A stretch of 64,000 nt of DNA from Neisseria zalophi (GTDB lineage Bacteria; Pseudomonadota; Gammaproteobacteria; Burkholderiales; Neisseriaceae): contig NZ_CP031700.1 of NCBI RefSeq assembly GCF_008807015.1, positions 1,947,014-2,011,013 on the forward strand, read 5' to 3'. The position numbers were made by a program, and so were the translations under genes. The notes under the pieces are model-generated. The model saw only the letters and a list, made by a program, of their open reading frames with translations. It made no database searches and was not told the DNA's origin. Positions 15,055 to 24,034 of this stretch are shown one piece after another. Position 1 is the stretch's first letter; the number at the start of each line of letters is the position of its first letter.

Positions 15055-17217
15055 ATGCAACAAAAAGCCCGTTTCCAAATCGAAGGCATGACTTGCCAAG
15101 CTTGTGCCAGCCGTATTGAAAAAGTGTTGAACAAAAAAGACTTTGTTGCTGAAGCCGGGGTTAACTTTGCCGGCGAAGAGGCGCAAGTGGTATTTGACGA
15201 CAGCCAAACCGATATAGAAAGCCTGATTCGAATTATTGAAAAAGCAGGTTTTAAAGCAGCATTAAAAACCGACGATTTTTCCATGCCCGACAGCGAAGTG
15301 CACATTGGTTGGCGGCTGTGGCTGCTGTTGGTTTTGAATATCCCGTTTATTATCGGCATGGCCGGCATGATGGTGGGGCGGCATAATTGGATGATGCCGC
15401 CGATATGGCAGTTTGTCTTGGCCAGCATTGTGCAACTGTGGCTCGCCATACCTTTTTATAAAAGCGCGTGGGCGAGCATTAAAGGCGGGCTGGCGAATAT
15501 GGATGTATTGGTGACTATCGGTACGGTATCCATTTATCTTTATTCGGTTTTTATGCTGTTTTTCCACCAACATACCGCGCATGACGGCATGGTACATGTG
15601 TATTTTGAAGCGGGCGTGATGGTGATCGGCTTTGTGAGCTTGGGCAAATTTCTCGAACACCGTACCAAACGCAGCAGCCTCAACAGTCTCGGCTTGCTGC
15701 TCAAACTCACCCCGCAGCAAGTCAATGTACAGCGCGACGGACAATGGCAGCGCCTCCCGCTGGATCAAATCCGAATCGGTGATATCATCCGCGCCAGCCA
15801 TGGCGAACGCATCGCGGCAGACGGCACAGTAGAAAGTGGCGACGGTTGGGCAGATGAAAGCCACCTTACCGGCGAATCCAATCCAGAAACCAAAACGGCG
15901 GGCAGTAAAGTATTGGCCGGTGCGTTAATGACCGACGGCAGCATCGTTTATCGTGCCGAACAGCTCGGCAGCCATACCCTATTGGGCGACATGATGGCAG
16001 CCTTATCGGAAGCTCAGGGCAGCAAAGCACCGATTGCGCGGATTGCCGACAAAGCGGCAAGTATTTTTGTGCCGGTAGTCGTCAGCATCGCCCTGCTTAC
16101 ATTCTTCATTACTTGGTATGTAAAAGCCGACTGGGTTTCCGCACTCATTAATGCCGTTGCCGTATTGGTGATTGCCTGCCCTTGTGCGCTCGGCTTGGCG
16201 ACACCGGCCGCGATTATGGTCGGCATGGGCAAAGCGGTTAAACACGGCATTTGGTTTAAAGATGCCGCCGCAATGGAAGAAGCCGCCCATGTGGATGCGG
16301 TGGTGCTTGATAAAACCGGCACCCTCACCGAAGGCAGGCCGCAAGTTGCCGCCGCGCATATTGCCGCCGAGAGCGGTTTTAGCGAAGACGATTTATACCG
16401 TATCACCGCCGCCGTCGAACAACATGCCACCCACCCGCTGGCCACCGCCATTGTTCAGACGGCCTCAGCACGCGGCCTGACCATTCCCGAAGCCGCCGAC
16501 GTACAATCGGAAGTCGGTGCCGGGGTTGCAGCTGAAATCGACGGTATCGGCACAGTAAAAGTCGGCAAACCCGATTATGCCGGCTGGACCATGCCCGAAC
16601 AGATGGCGAAAGTATGGCGCATTGCCAGCATTGTTGCCGTGGCGGTTAACGGCAAAGCCATCGGTGCGTTTGCACTGGCCGACACCCTGAAAACCGATAC
16701 TCAGGAAGCCATAGGCCGTCTGAAAGCGCACGGTATCGATGTTTATATTATGAGCGGCGACAATCAGAATGTGGTCGGTTATATTGCCGATAAGCTCGGC
16801 ATCACCCATGCATACGGCAATATGAACCCGCGCGATAAAGCCGCCGAAGTGCAAAAACTGAAAGACAGCGGTAAAGTGGTTGCCATGGTGGGCGACGGCG
16901 TGAACGATGCCCCCGCCCTTGCCGCCGCCAATATGAGTTTTGCCATGAAAGGCGGGGCGGATGTGGCGGAACACACCGCTTCGGCCACCCTGATGCAGCA
17001 CTCCGTCAATCAAATGGTTGATGCGCTGTTGGTATCCCGCGCCACGCTGAAAAATATCAAGCAAAACCTATTCTTTGCGCTGATTTATAATACTTTGGGT
17101 ATCCCGTTGGCCGCATTGGGTTTTCTAAGCCCCGTACTCGCCGGTGCGGCCATGGCGTTAAGCTCGATTTCGGTATTGAGTAACGCTTTGCGGTTAAAAC
17201 GGGTGAGCATCCAATAA
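15055..17217 (+). CDS. copA: Cu(I)-exporting P1B-type ATPase
   Basis: The 720-residue inner-membrane pump removes Cu(I) from the cytoplasm. Start ATG at 15055 follows GGAGGAATAAAG. In order: one N-terminal metal domain (GMTCQACASRIE, near residue 15), transmembrane helices, actuator TGES, the ion-site helix with CPC in VIACPCALGLATP, phosphorylation site DKTGTLTEG, HP motif (HATHPLATAI) and the hinge GDGVNDAPAL. All key residues are present and length is usual for a one-HMA CopA. It completes a copZ-membrane protein-copA operon under CueR. Confidence 0.95.
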   Translation: MQQKARFQIEGMTCQACASRIEKVLNKKDFVAEAGVNFAGEEAQVVFDDSQTDIESLIRIIEKAGFKAALKTDDFSMPDSEVHIGWRLWLLLVLNIPFIIGMAGMMVGRHNWMMPPIWQFVLASIVQLWLAIPFYKSAWASIKGGLANMDVLVTIGTVSIYLYSVFMLFFHQHTAHDGMVHVYFEAGVMVIGFVSLGKFLEHRTKRSSLNSLGLLLKLTPQQVNVQRDGQWQRLPLDQIRIGDIIRASHGERIAADGTVESGDGWADESHLTGESNPETKTAGSKVLAGALMTDGSIVYRAEQLGSHTLLGDMMAALSEAQGSKAPIARIADKAASIFVPVVVSIALLTFFITWYVKADWVSALINAVAVLVIACPCALGLATPAAIMVGMGKAVKHGIWFKDAAAMEEAAHVDAVVLDKTGTLTEGRPQVAAAHIAAESGFSEDDLYRITAAVEQHATHPLATAIVQTASARGLTIPEAADVQSEVGAGVAAEIDGIGTVKVGKPDYAGWTMPEQMAKVWRIASIVAVAVNGKAIGAFALADTLKTDTQEAIGRLKAHGIDVYIMSGDNQNVVGYIADKLGITHAYGNMNPRDKAAEVQKLKDSGKVVAMVGDGVNDAPALAAANMSFAMKGGADVAEHTASATLMQHSVNQMVDALLVSRATLKNIKQNLFFALIYNTLGIPLAALGFLSPVLAGAAMALSSISVLSNALRLKRVSIQ

Positions 17218-17246
17218 AACTTTTCCGCGTGATAATGCATGATAAA

Positions 17247-17284
17247 CAAAGCCGTCTGAACAAATCTTTTCAGACGGCCTTTTA
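17247..17284 (+). terminator. Inverted DUS terminator after copA
   Basis: GCCGTCTGAA (17251-17260) and its complement (17269-17278) form a hairpin followed by CTTTTAC, about 30 bp after copA. DUS pairs are the standard terminators of Neisseria. Confidence 0.8.
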
Positions 17285-17367
17285 CTATTCACCTTTAAAT
17301 CTGGGCTTTACCCACCATATTAAAACAACATTCTTTTAAAACAAACTGATTAAACAGCAAACCTACT

Positions 17368-17883
17368 TCACCACCAATATGTAGGATAGCGCCTATCTTT
17401 TCCGATATTATTGTGAATAAGTGCTATAAGAACGACGACAATTGATCCCAATAATGTTGGCGTAATAAGGAAATCCCAATGAGCTCCCGCCATCATAACT
17501 ATAAATGGATTAGACCCCGCAGGAGCATGAGGAACACGAAGAATCAGCATTAGAGCAATGGCAGTTGCTACAGCTGCCGCCATACTCCACCAATAAACGC
17601 CTATAAAATTTAGGAATACCAATCCGGTTAAGCTTGCAACAAAATGTCCGCCTATAACATTTCTTGGCTGTGATAGTGGGCTATTAGGGTACGCAAAAAT
17701 CAATAAACAACTTGCTCCAAAGGATCCAACTATCATCGGAAATCCCGATAAGTCCTGAGTGATACCAAGCATTGCAGCCGCGAAAAATCCACCTAACCAT
17801 GCCCAATAAATATTTTTCCAAGGGAGGCGAGGAGGGAGGGAGTCCGTTGGCTTAGGCCATTTGCTTCTTGTCTCTGTATTCAT
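17368..17883 (-). CDS. HPP-family membrane protein
   Basis: The 171-residue protein has four or more membrane segments. The segment WAWLGGFFAAAMLGITQDL, the GSFGASCLLIFAYPNSPLSQPRNVIGG region and PHAPAGSNPF match the HPP family, whose name comes from a conserved motif in a membrane protein linked to nitrite or other solute transport in some organisms. Start at 17883 (MNTETRSKW) is chosen over upstream codons because the longer frame would run into the divergent operator; GAAGGAAAG-like sequence precedes it. It is divergent from a TetR gene that probably represses it. Confidence 0.75.
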   Translation of the reverse strand: MNTETRSKWPKPTDSLPPRLPWKNIYWAWLGGFFAAAMLGITQDLSGFPMIVGSFGASCLLIFAYPNSPLSQPRNVIGGHFVASLTGLVFLNFIGVYWWSMAAAVATAIALMLILRVPHAPAGSNPFIVMMAGAHWDFLITPTLLGSIVVVLIALIHNNIGKDRRYPTYWW

Positions 17884-17964
17884 TGAAACTTCCTTTCTGA
17901 TATAATTTGGATCACTTTGATTAGAAAGGTAAACATGTCCAGCCCGATCCAAGCTGATTACAAT

Positions 17965-18007
17965 AGTATACCGTTCATGAACACAATAGTATACCGACCG
18001 GTATACT
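17965..18007. promoter_or_regulatory. TetR operator between the HPP and TetR genes
   Basis: The 20-bp sequence AGTATACCGACCGGTATACT (17988-18007) is a palindrome except for the central two bases. A second half-site AGTATACCG begins at 17965, 23 bp earlier. GTATACCG-N-CGGTATAC operators are typical of AcrR/TetR repressors. Position covers the promoters of both divergent genes, so joint repression relieved by a ligand is likely. Confidence 0.8.
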
Positions 18008-18027
18008 TTTTCAAGAGAAAATAATTT

Positions 18028-18579
18028 ATGTCTATCAAGCAAGATATTTTGGTTTCGGCATATACAGATTTCTACAAATACGGTTTTAACGCGTGTGGCG
18101 TAGAATTTTTGGCAAAACAAGCAGGAGTTACTAAGAGAACGTTATATGCACATTTTGGTAATAAGGAAGAATTGATCAAATCGGTTCTTGAATATAGGGA
18201 TCAGCAATTCATTCAAAAATTAGAAGCTTTTTTTCTAGAAAACAAAGATCTACCCGTTATCCATTCTTATTTGATGTTTATCTCAAATTGGATTACCGAA
18301 GAAGATTTCCACGGATGCTTATTTATTAATGCAAGTGCCGAATTTCACAATGAATTAAAAAGTCTGGAAAAACAAATTACCGACCATAAAACTAAAATTA
18401 GGCTTATTCTCCTTGAAAAAATGAAACAAGAAGGTATAGAAAACGCTGAATTTTTATCCAACTTCCTATTTCTGGTTGGTGAAGGAATGATAGTTTCACA
18501 ACAAACAGGACAAAGCGATATCAGCAAAATCTGGAATAAAATTTCTGACTATATAAGCCTTTTTGAAACGAAAGCATGA
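18028..18579 (+). CDS. TetR-family transcriptional regulator
   Basis: The 183-residue protein has an N-terminal HTH (residues about 6-55: DILVSAYTDFYKYGF, GVEFLAKQAGVTKRTLYAHF, GNKEELIKSVL) and a helical ligand domain with two cysteines (CGVEF and GCLFINASAEF). Binds the palindrome just upstream and probably represses itself and the HPP gene. The ligand is unknown. AT-richer than the copper genes before it. Confidence 0.85.
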   Translation: MSIKQDILVSAYTDFYKYGFNACGVEFLAKQAGVTKRTLYAHFGNKEELIKSVLEYRDQQFIQKLEAFFLENKDLPVIHSYLMFISNWITEEDFHGCLFINASAEFHNELKSLEKQITDHKTKIRLILLEKMKQEGIENAEFLSNFLFLVGEGMIVSQQTGQSDISKIWNKISDYISLFETKA

Positions 18580-18822
18580 AAACCAAAATAAACGAAATGG
18601 ATTAGACATATTACTGAACATCGAGCAGTAATACCCAATAATACAAACGGCCGTCGCCTGATTTTTTTAGGCCGTCTGAAAAAATATCTGCTATAAATAT
18701 AAAATAGAACCATACGACACATACACAACAAAGGCACAAGCATTATCAAGGTTTGCAAGGCCGAAAGGCAGCCCAAACTTCCGCTACCTGCCCGACCGGA
18801 CTTTTAACCCGATACCGAACTT

Positions 18823-19368
18823 ATGAATCTTTTTAAACGCACTTCTTTCCGTAAAAAACTGCCCAAACGCGAACAGATTTTTGCATCCCGTTTTACCAAA
18901 CCGTTTGCACCGATGTTCGACAAGCATTATTTTTGGACACTCAACCGCCGCCAAGCAGCCGTTTCCGCTTCTGTCGGCTTATTCTGCGGCCTCATGCCCG
19001 GCCCGACCCAAATGCTCAGCGCGCTGATTGTCGCCTATTTCCTGCGCACCAACCTACCGGTCGCCCTGTTTACCACGCTCTACACCAACCCGCTCACCTA
19101 CATGCCGCTTTATTACCTCGCCTATAAAATCGGCGCCTTAATACTCGGCCTTGATCAAAATGCCGCTTTGGTTTTTCCATCGTGGGACGGCGGTCATTTC
19201 TTATCCGAATCATGGACATGGCTGGTCGGTGCGGGCAAACCCCTGCTGGTCGGCGTGCCCGTTTTAGGCACGATACTCGCCGTTGCCGGCTATTTTGCCG
19301 TACTCGGTTTATGGCGCCTGCGGACAACCCGTTTATGGCATAAACGCAAGGCCGACCGTGCGCAATAG
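18823..19368 (+). CDS. DUF2062 domain membrane protein
   Basis: The 181-residue protein shows the family's HYFWTLNRRQAAVSASVGLF and GLMPGPTQMLSALIVAYFLR motifs, followed by TNPLTYMPLYYLAYKIG and a C-terminal membrane helix pair. DUF2062 proteins are small inner-membrane proteins of unknown function. The next gene begins inside its last codons, so the two are translationally coupled. Confidence 0.8.
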   Translation: MNLFKRTSFRKKLPKREQIFASRFTKPFAPMFDKHYFWTLNRRQAAVSASVGLFCGLMPGPTQMLSALIVAYFLRTNLPVALFTTLYTNPLTYMPLYYLAYKIGALILGLDQNAALVFPSWDGGHFLSESWTWLVGAGKPLLVGVPVLGTILAVAGYFAVLGLWRLRTTRLWHKRKADRAQ

Positions 19369-19933
19369 CCCCACATACCGCCGCTTAAGCACGGCAGAAA
19401 CCGCCATCGCCCGTCGGATATTTTCAGACGGCCTCGACTATACCCGCATTAAAATTTACCGCGGCATCCCCTACCTGCCCACCCTCAAAGCCGCCGTTTC
19501 GCCCAACGGCCATATTTACTTTCCCCGCAACAACTGCCCGCACGACTTCACCGAATGCCCGCAACACTACCAAATATGGCTGATACACGAACTCACACAC
19601 GTTTGGCAATATCAACACGGCTATCAAACATGGTACGGCGGCCTACTGCTCGGCGCCTGCGGCGGCTATATCGGCCGTAGTGCCTATGCCTATCCGCCGC
19701 TAGCCGAAATTGCCCACTTCGGCAGCTTGAATATGGAACAACAGGCCGACTTATTGGCACACTACTACGCCGCCCGTTATTTAAACCACTCTGCCTATAA
19801 AAACGATTTGCCCTTGTTTGAAAAAATCCTCCAACCCTTTTTCAACAACCCGCACGATAAATCGCTACTGCCCAAATACCGCAACCATCTCAAAGCGTTT
19901 TACCCAATCGGCAACAAACAACCAAGCAGGTAA
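19358..19933 (+). CDS. Zinc-metallopeptidase-like protein (HELTH motif), vgr-related
   Basis: The 191-residue product starts at GTG 19358, which overlaps the end of the DUF2062 gene; an ATG at 19283 would overlap by 86 bp and is less likely. The motif IHELTHVWQYQHG holds the HExxH zinc site, with a possible third ligand in NMEQQADLLAHYYAARY. Proteins of this kind are annotated in Neisseria as vgr-related, as I recall, but I see no VgrG fold. No signal peptide. Substrate unknown. The C-terminal end is followed by a strong inverted DUS terminator. Confidence 0.65.
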   Translation: MRNSPTYRRLSTAETAIARRIFSDGLDYTRIKIYRGIPYLPTLKAAVSPNGHIYFPRNNCPHDFTECPQHYQIWLIHELTHVWQYQHGYQTWYGGLLLGACGGYIGRSAYAYPPLAEIAHFGSLNMEQQADLLAHYYAARYLNHSAYKNDLPLFEKILQPFFNNPHDKSLLPKYRNHLKAFYPIGNKQPSR

Positions 19934-19944
19934 AAGCATTTGAA

Positions 19945-19978
19945 AAGGCCGTCTGAAAGCAATATTTCAGACGGCCTT
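19945..19978. terminator. Bidirectional inverted DUS terminator
   Basis: AAGGCCGTCTGAAA and its complement with a six-base loop stand between convergent genes (19933 on plus, 20017 on minus). Confidence 0.8.
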
Positions 19979-20016
19979 AAGTTTGAATAGCCGGCTTTAG
20001 ATAATAAATACCTGTT

Positions 20017-20949
20017 TTATTTATGAGCAAACGCCAATTTTTTGGTTTTCAATGTGTAATAGTCTATCCAGTCTTGCAAATATTCATACGGATACGACAA
20101 ATCATATTGCTTCATAAAATCAAACATATCCTGATATTCGCTTTCCGGCAGCGGGTCGTACACAATCAAATCACGCGGGGCGATTTCATGATCGATACCC
20201 AAATCAAAACCGTGCATAGAAGCAATCTTGGCATACATCACTATTTGCGGCTGAAGAAAGAAATCGAAATAAGTTATAGTTTCCTTAGCTGCCGCACGGG
20301 CATTTTTTTTAATAAATAATGGTGCTAATGCCTGTTTCATGGCTTCGATATCCTGCTCGGCAAAAGCAAGGAAAAAGTGGTAGTCATCCACCCGCTTTTG
20401 CATCCATTTGGTAGGCGTAGAATACTCTAATACTTTTAAGCTACGCTCTTTTAATCTTGCCAATTGTTTGCCTTCTATCATCAGCAAGGTGTTGTAAATC
20501 ATATGTCGGTTGAGGTCATAGCTATCAATAAATTGCTCGGTATCATTAGCAATAGTGTCCATATTGCGTACCAAAAACTCCCGTAATTGGGGGCTGTCGC
20601 TCATAATCATCGGGAATAACAACCTACTAACATTCAACATATTAGCTGGCAAAAAGAATGGGGGCGGATCTTCGTAATAACCCATACTGCCAATAATAAC
20701 CAACTTGCCGTGTACATAAGCATATTGTTTGAATTTTTTTAGATTGTGTTCAAACAAATAGGCATGAGCGGTTGCAGCATAAACATCTCTTATAATATTA
20801 CCTATCGCCCCAAAGGGGGAGCCTTTCCTTTTATTAATATATTCTAGGTCATCACGACCTTTTTCCCTGTTAAATCGTTCAGTGGTTCCAATGATTACAT
20901 TGGTAATATGTTCATACCATTTCGGCGTTGTCATCATATTGGCAGCCAT
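20017..20949 (-). CDS. Imm49-like immunity protein, paralogue 1
   Basis: The 310-residue helical cytosolic protein is the third of a tandem triplet. The C-terminal part (HGFDLGIDHEIAPRDLIVYD) resembles the Imm49 consensus, in which a G..V.VD...PR.L pattern closes the domain. Residues 1-29 and about 110-310 are nearly the same in the three copies; residues 30-108 vary. ATG follows GGAGAATAAAA. No toxin gene lies beside the cluster. Here the tail is KKLAFAHK, unlike IDKLPFAK in the other two. Confidence 0.6.
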   Translation of the reverse strand: MAANMMTTPKWYEHITNVIIGTTERFNREKGRDDLEYINKRKGSPFGAIGNIIRDVYAATAHAYLFEHNLKKFKQYAYVHGKLVIIGSMGYYEDPPPFFLPANMLNVSRLLFPMIMSDSPQLREFLVRNMDTIANDTEQFIDSYDLNRHMIYNTLLMIEGKQLARLKERSLKVLEYSTPTKWMQKRVDDYHFFLAFAEQDIEAMKQALAPLFIKKNARAAAKETITYFDFFLQPQIVMYAKIASMHGFDLGIDHEIAPRDLIVYDPLPESEYQDMFDFMKQYDLSYPYEYLQDWIDYYTLKTKKLAFAHK

Positions 20950-20972
20950 TTTTATTCTCCAAGCATCAATTT

Positions 20973-21899
20973 TTATTTGGCAAACGGTAATTTATCGATT
21001 TTCAATGTGTAATAGTCTACCCAGTCTTGCAAATATTCATACGGATACGACAAATCATATTGCTTCATAAAATCAAATATATCCTGATATTCGCTTTCCG
21101 GCAGTGGGTCGTACACAATCAAATCACGCGGGGCGATTTCGTGGTCGATACCCAAATCAAAACCGTGCATAGAAGCAATTTTGGCATACATCACTATTTG
21201 CGGCTGAAGAAAGAAATCGAAATAAGGCACAGTTTCCTTAGCTGCCGCACGGGCATTTTTCTTAATAAACAACGGTGCTAATGCCTGTTTCATTGCTTCG
21301 ATATCCTGCTCGGCAAAAGCAAGGAAAAAGCGGTAATCATCCACCCGCTTTTTTATCCATTTGGTAGGCGTGGGATATTCCAATACTTTTAAGCTACGCT
21401 CTTTTAATCTTGCCAATTGTTTGCCTTCTATCATCAATAGAGTGTTGTAAATCATATGGCGTTGAAGGTCATAGCAGTCAACAAATTGCTCCGTGTCGTT
21501 AGCAATATTATCAATATTGCGTATTAAAAAATCCCGTAATTGAGGACTGTCGCTCATAATCATATGAAACATAGGATCTTGTATATTCAACATCTCACAC
21601 GAGAAAAAAAATGGTTGGGGCGCAGACCATCCCATACTCTCTAGTATGGCAAGTTTGCCTTGTATATAAGCATATTGCTTAAATTTCTTAAGATTATGTT
21701 CAAAAAAATAAGCATGAGCAGAAACTGCATTAATAGAAATAGCAATACTAACCATCGCTCCGAAAGGAGACCCCTCTCTTGTATTAATATACTTTAATGC
21801 ATAAGAAGCTTTTTCCCTGTTAAATCGTTCAGTGGTTCCAATAATTACATTGGTAATATGTTCATACCATTTCGGCGTTGTCATCATATTGGCAGCCAT
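20973..21899 (-). CDS. Imm49-like immunity protein, paralogue 2
   Basis: The 308-residue product is the middle copy, and the most divergent in the variable block (KASYALKYINTREG, SIAISINAVSAHAYFF, ESMGWSAPQPFFF). Its spacing to the neighbouring copies is 23 bp on both sides and the GGAGAATAAAA leader is identical, as expected from tandem duplication. The variable block probably holds the toxin-binding surface, so each copy may neutralise a different toxin allele. Confidence 0.6.
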   Translation of the reverse strand: MAANMMTTPKWYEHITNVIIGTTERFNREKASYALKYINTREGSPFGAMVSIAISINAVSAHAYFFEHNLKKFKQYAYIQGKLAILESMGWSAPQPFFFSCEMLNIQDPMFHMIMSDSPQLRDFLIRNIDNIANDTEQFVDCYDLQRHMIYNTLLMIEGKQLARLKERSLKVLEYPTPTKWIKKRVDDYRFFLAFAEQDIEAMKQALAPLFIKKNARAAAKETVPYFDFFLQPQIVMYAKIASMHGFDLGIDHEIAPRDLIVYDPLPESEYQDIFDFMKQYDLSYPYEYLQDWVDYYTLKIDKLPFAK

Positions 21900-21922
21900 T
21901 TTTATTCTCCAAGCATCAATTT

Positions 21923-22852
21923 TTATTTGGCAAACGGTAATTTATCGATTTTCAATGTGTAATAGTCTATCCAGTCTTGTAAATATTCATACGGATACGA
22001 CAAATCATATTGCTTCATAAAATCAAACATATCCTGATATTCGCTTTCCGGCAGTGGGTCGTACACAATCAAATCACGCGGGGCGATTTCGTGGTCGATA
22101 CCCAAATCAAAACCGTGCATAGAAGCAATTTTGGCATACATCACTATTTGCGGTTGAAGAAAGGAATCATAATAGTCAACCGTTTGCTTAGCCGCCGCGC
22201 GGGCATTCTTTTTAATAAATAATGGCGCTAATGCCTGTTTCATGGCTTCGATATCCTGTTCGGCAAAGGCAAGGAAGAAGTGGTAGTCATCCACCCGCTT
22301 TTGCATCCATTTGGTAGGCGTAGGATATTCCAATACTTTTAAGCTACGCTCTTTTAATCTTGCCAATTGTTTGCCTTCTATCATCAACAAGGTGTTGTAA
22401 ACCATATGGCGATTAAGGTCATAGCGGTCAACAAATTGCTCAGTATCGTTAGCAATAGTATCCATATTGCGTACTAAAAACTCCCGTAGTTGAGAGCTGT
22501 CACTCATAAGTATCGGAAATAACAACCAACTAACATTCAGTTCAGTGCTCGGCAAAAAGAAAGGCAGTGGCTTACTAGAAAGACCCATACAGCCAATAAT
22601 AACCAATTTACCGTGTACATAAGCATATTGTTTGAATTTTTTTATATTATGTTCAAATAGATAGGCATGAGCGGTTGCAGCGTAAACATCCATTATAATA
22701 TTACTCATCGCCCCAAAGGGAGAGCCTTTCCTTTCATCAATATATTCTAGGTCATCACGACCTTTTTCCCTGTTAAATCGTTCAGTGGTTCCAATGATTA
22801 CATTGGTAATATGTTCATACCATTTCGGCGTTGTCATCATATTGGCAGCCAT
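21923..22852 (-). CDS. Imm49-like immunity protein, paralogue 3
   Basis: The 309-residue product is the promoter-proximal copy. Start at 22852 (MAANMMTTPKWYEH) is chosen because the other copies start there and AAGGAG stands seven bases upstream; a frame beginning seven codons earlier exists. The variable block resembles copy 1 with local differences (IDERKGSPFGAMSN, GCMGLSSKPLPFF), while the following segment has its own substitutions (AKQTVDYYDSF). The pattern suggests gene conversion among the copies. Confidence 0.6.
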   Translation of the reverse strand: MAANMMTTPKWYEHITNVIIGTTERFNREKGRDDLEYIDERKGSPFGAMSNIIMDVYAATAHAYLFEHNIKKFKQYAYVHGKLVIIGCMGLSSKPLPFFLPSTELNVSWLLFPILMSDSSQLREFLVRNMDTIANDTEQFVDRYDLNRHMVYNTLLMIEGKQLARLKERSLKVLEYPTPTKWMQKRVDDYHFFLAFAEQDIEAMKQALAPLFIKKNARAAAKQTVDYYDSFLQPQIVMYAKIASMHGFDLGIDHEIAPRDLIVYDPLPESEYQDMFDFMKQYDLSYPYEYLQDWIDYYTLKIDKLPFAK

Positions 22853-22959
22853 TTTTATCTCCTTATTCGTCATAGCTCATGCCCAATTGTTGCTATTAAG
22901 CCAATCCGTGAATCAGCTCCAACGGATTGGCTTAAAGGCCGTCTGAAACAGCAACCTGC

Positions 22960-23964
22960 TTAAAATGTATAACCGGTTTCCAATTCTTCATCACCCACCA
23001 AGTCCACCAATAAGGCATAAAGCGGTGCCAAATCAATGTAGCGGCGGCTGGCGCGGCGCAGGTAGTTTAAAAAGCGCGGAATTTCTGGGCGGTATTTGTC
23101 TTTGCCGTCGCGGTAGTAGAGCCGTGCAAAAATACCGGCCACTTTCAGATGGCGCTGAACGCCCATCCATTCAAACCAGCGGTAAAAGTCATCAAACTGC
23201 TCCGGCACGGGCAATCCGGCGGCGCGGGCTTTTTCCCAATAACGAACCACCAAATCCAAGACAAATTCTTCTTCCCACTCGATAAAGGCATCGCGCAACA
23301 GGGAAACCAAATCGTAAGAAATCGGGCCGTATAGTGCGTCTTGGAAATCCAACACGCCGGGGCGGCCTTCGGCCAACATCAAATTGCGTACAATAAAATC
23401 ACGGTGCACATACACTTGCGGCTGTGCCAGCAGCGGCGGCAATAAGGTGGCAACGGTTTGATCCCATAGCTGGCGTTGTTTGAAATTTAGCGGCTTGCCC
23501 AATTCTTTGGCGACAAACCATTCGGGAAACAGGTTGATTTCTCGTAACATTACTTCGCGGTTATATTCGGGCAACACATCTGGGCGGCTGTTTTGCTGCA
23601 AAATAATCAGTTCGTCAATCGCTTCCAGCAAGAGCACTTTATGGGCGGCTTCGGTTTGCTCGTGCTGCATGGCGGTTAAAAATGTGGTATTACCCAAATC
23701 GTTTAAAACGATAAAACCCTGTTCGCGATTAACGTGCAATACTTGCGGCACGTTGACCATATTGAATATTTGCTGAACCTTCAGATAAGGTTCGATACTC
23801 ATTTTTTCAGGCGGCGCATCCATACAGATAACGGTGTGGCCGTCTGAAAAAATCGCGCGGAAATAACGGCGGAAATCCGCATCGGCAGCGGCGAAAGCCA
23901 GTTCGAAAGATGCTTGGGGATAAACTTTTTGAAGCCAATTTTTGAGTTCTATTTGTCGTTGCAT
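22960..23964 (-). CDS. amgK: Sugar kinase of the aminoglycoside-phosphotransferase fold, AmgK-like
   Basis: The 334-residue cytosolic kinase has the Brenner-type catalytic loop YVHRDFIVRNLML (HxDxxxxN) and the metal-binding LDFQDALYGPISYDL (near residue 210). The N-lobe contains DFRRYFRAIF and VICMDAPPEK. AmgK phosphorylates the anomeric carbon of N-acetylmuramate/N-acetylglucosamine in cell-wall recycling; in Pseudomonas its gene also lies next to lptD. The partner murU is not adjacent here. Divergent from lptD with about 70 bp between. Confidence 0.75.
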   Translation of the reverse strand: MQRQIELKNWLQKVYPQASFELAFAAADADFRRYFRAIFSDGHTVICMDAPPEKMSIEPYLKVQQIFNMVNVPQVLHVNREQGFIVLNDLGNTTFLTAMQHEQTEAAHKVLLLEAIDELIILQQNSRPDVLPEYNREVMLREINLFPEWFVAKELGKPLNFKQRQLWDQTVATLLPPLLAQPQVYVHRDFIVRNLMLAEGRPGVLDFQDALYGPISYDLVSLLRDAFIEWEEEFVLDLVVRYWEKARAAGLPVPEQFDDFYRWFEWMGVQRHLKVAGIFARLYYRDGKDKYRPEIPRFLNYLRRASRRYIDLAPLYALLVDLVGDEELETGYTF

Positions 23965-24034
23965 AGTCGTTTGGTGTTTTTTCAGGTTAAAATAACCGCT
24001 ATTCTAACTGGCAAACCCGATTTAAGGTGAGACT

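Noticed and set aside
16003-16451. Long open frames opposite copA, alaS, infB and other conserved genes
   Set aside because: They are antisense to well-supported genes, have no homology pattern or ribosome-binding sites, and arise from the codon bias of the real gene.
17884-18120. Extended N-terminus of the HPP protein
   Set aside because: The extension would translate the TetR operator and part of the TetR gene in reverse; it has no similarity to membrane protein N-termini.
19283-19933. ATG start at 19283 for the HELTH protein
   Set aside because: It would overlap the DUF2062 gene by 86 bp; the GTG at 19358 has AAGG upstream and gives a natural overlap of 11 bp.
20017-22852. Assembly duplication of one gene
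   Set aside because: The three copies differ at many codons in the centre and have distinct ends, so they are real paralogues.
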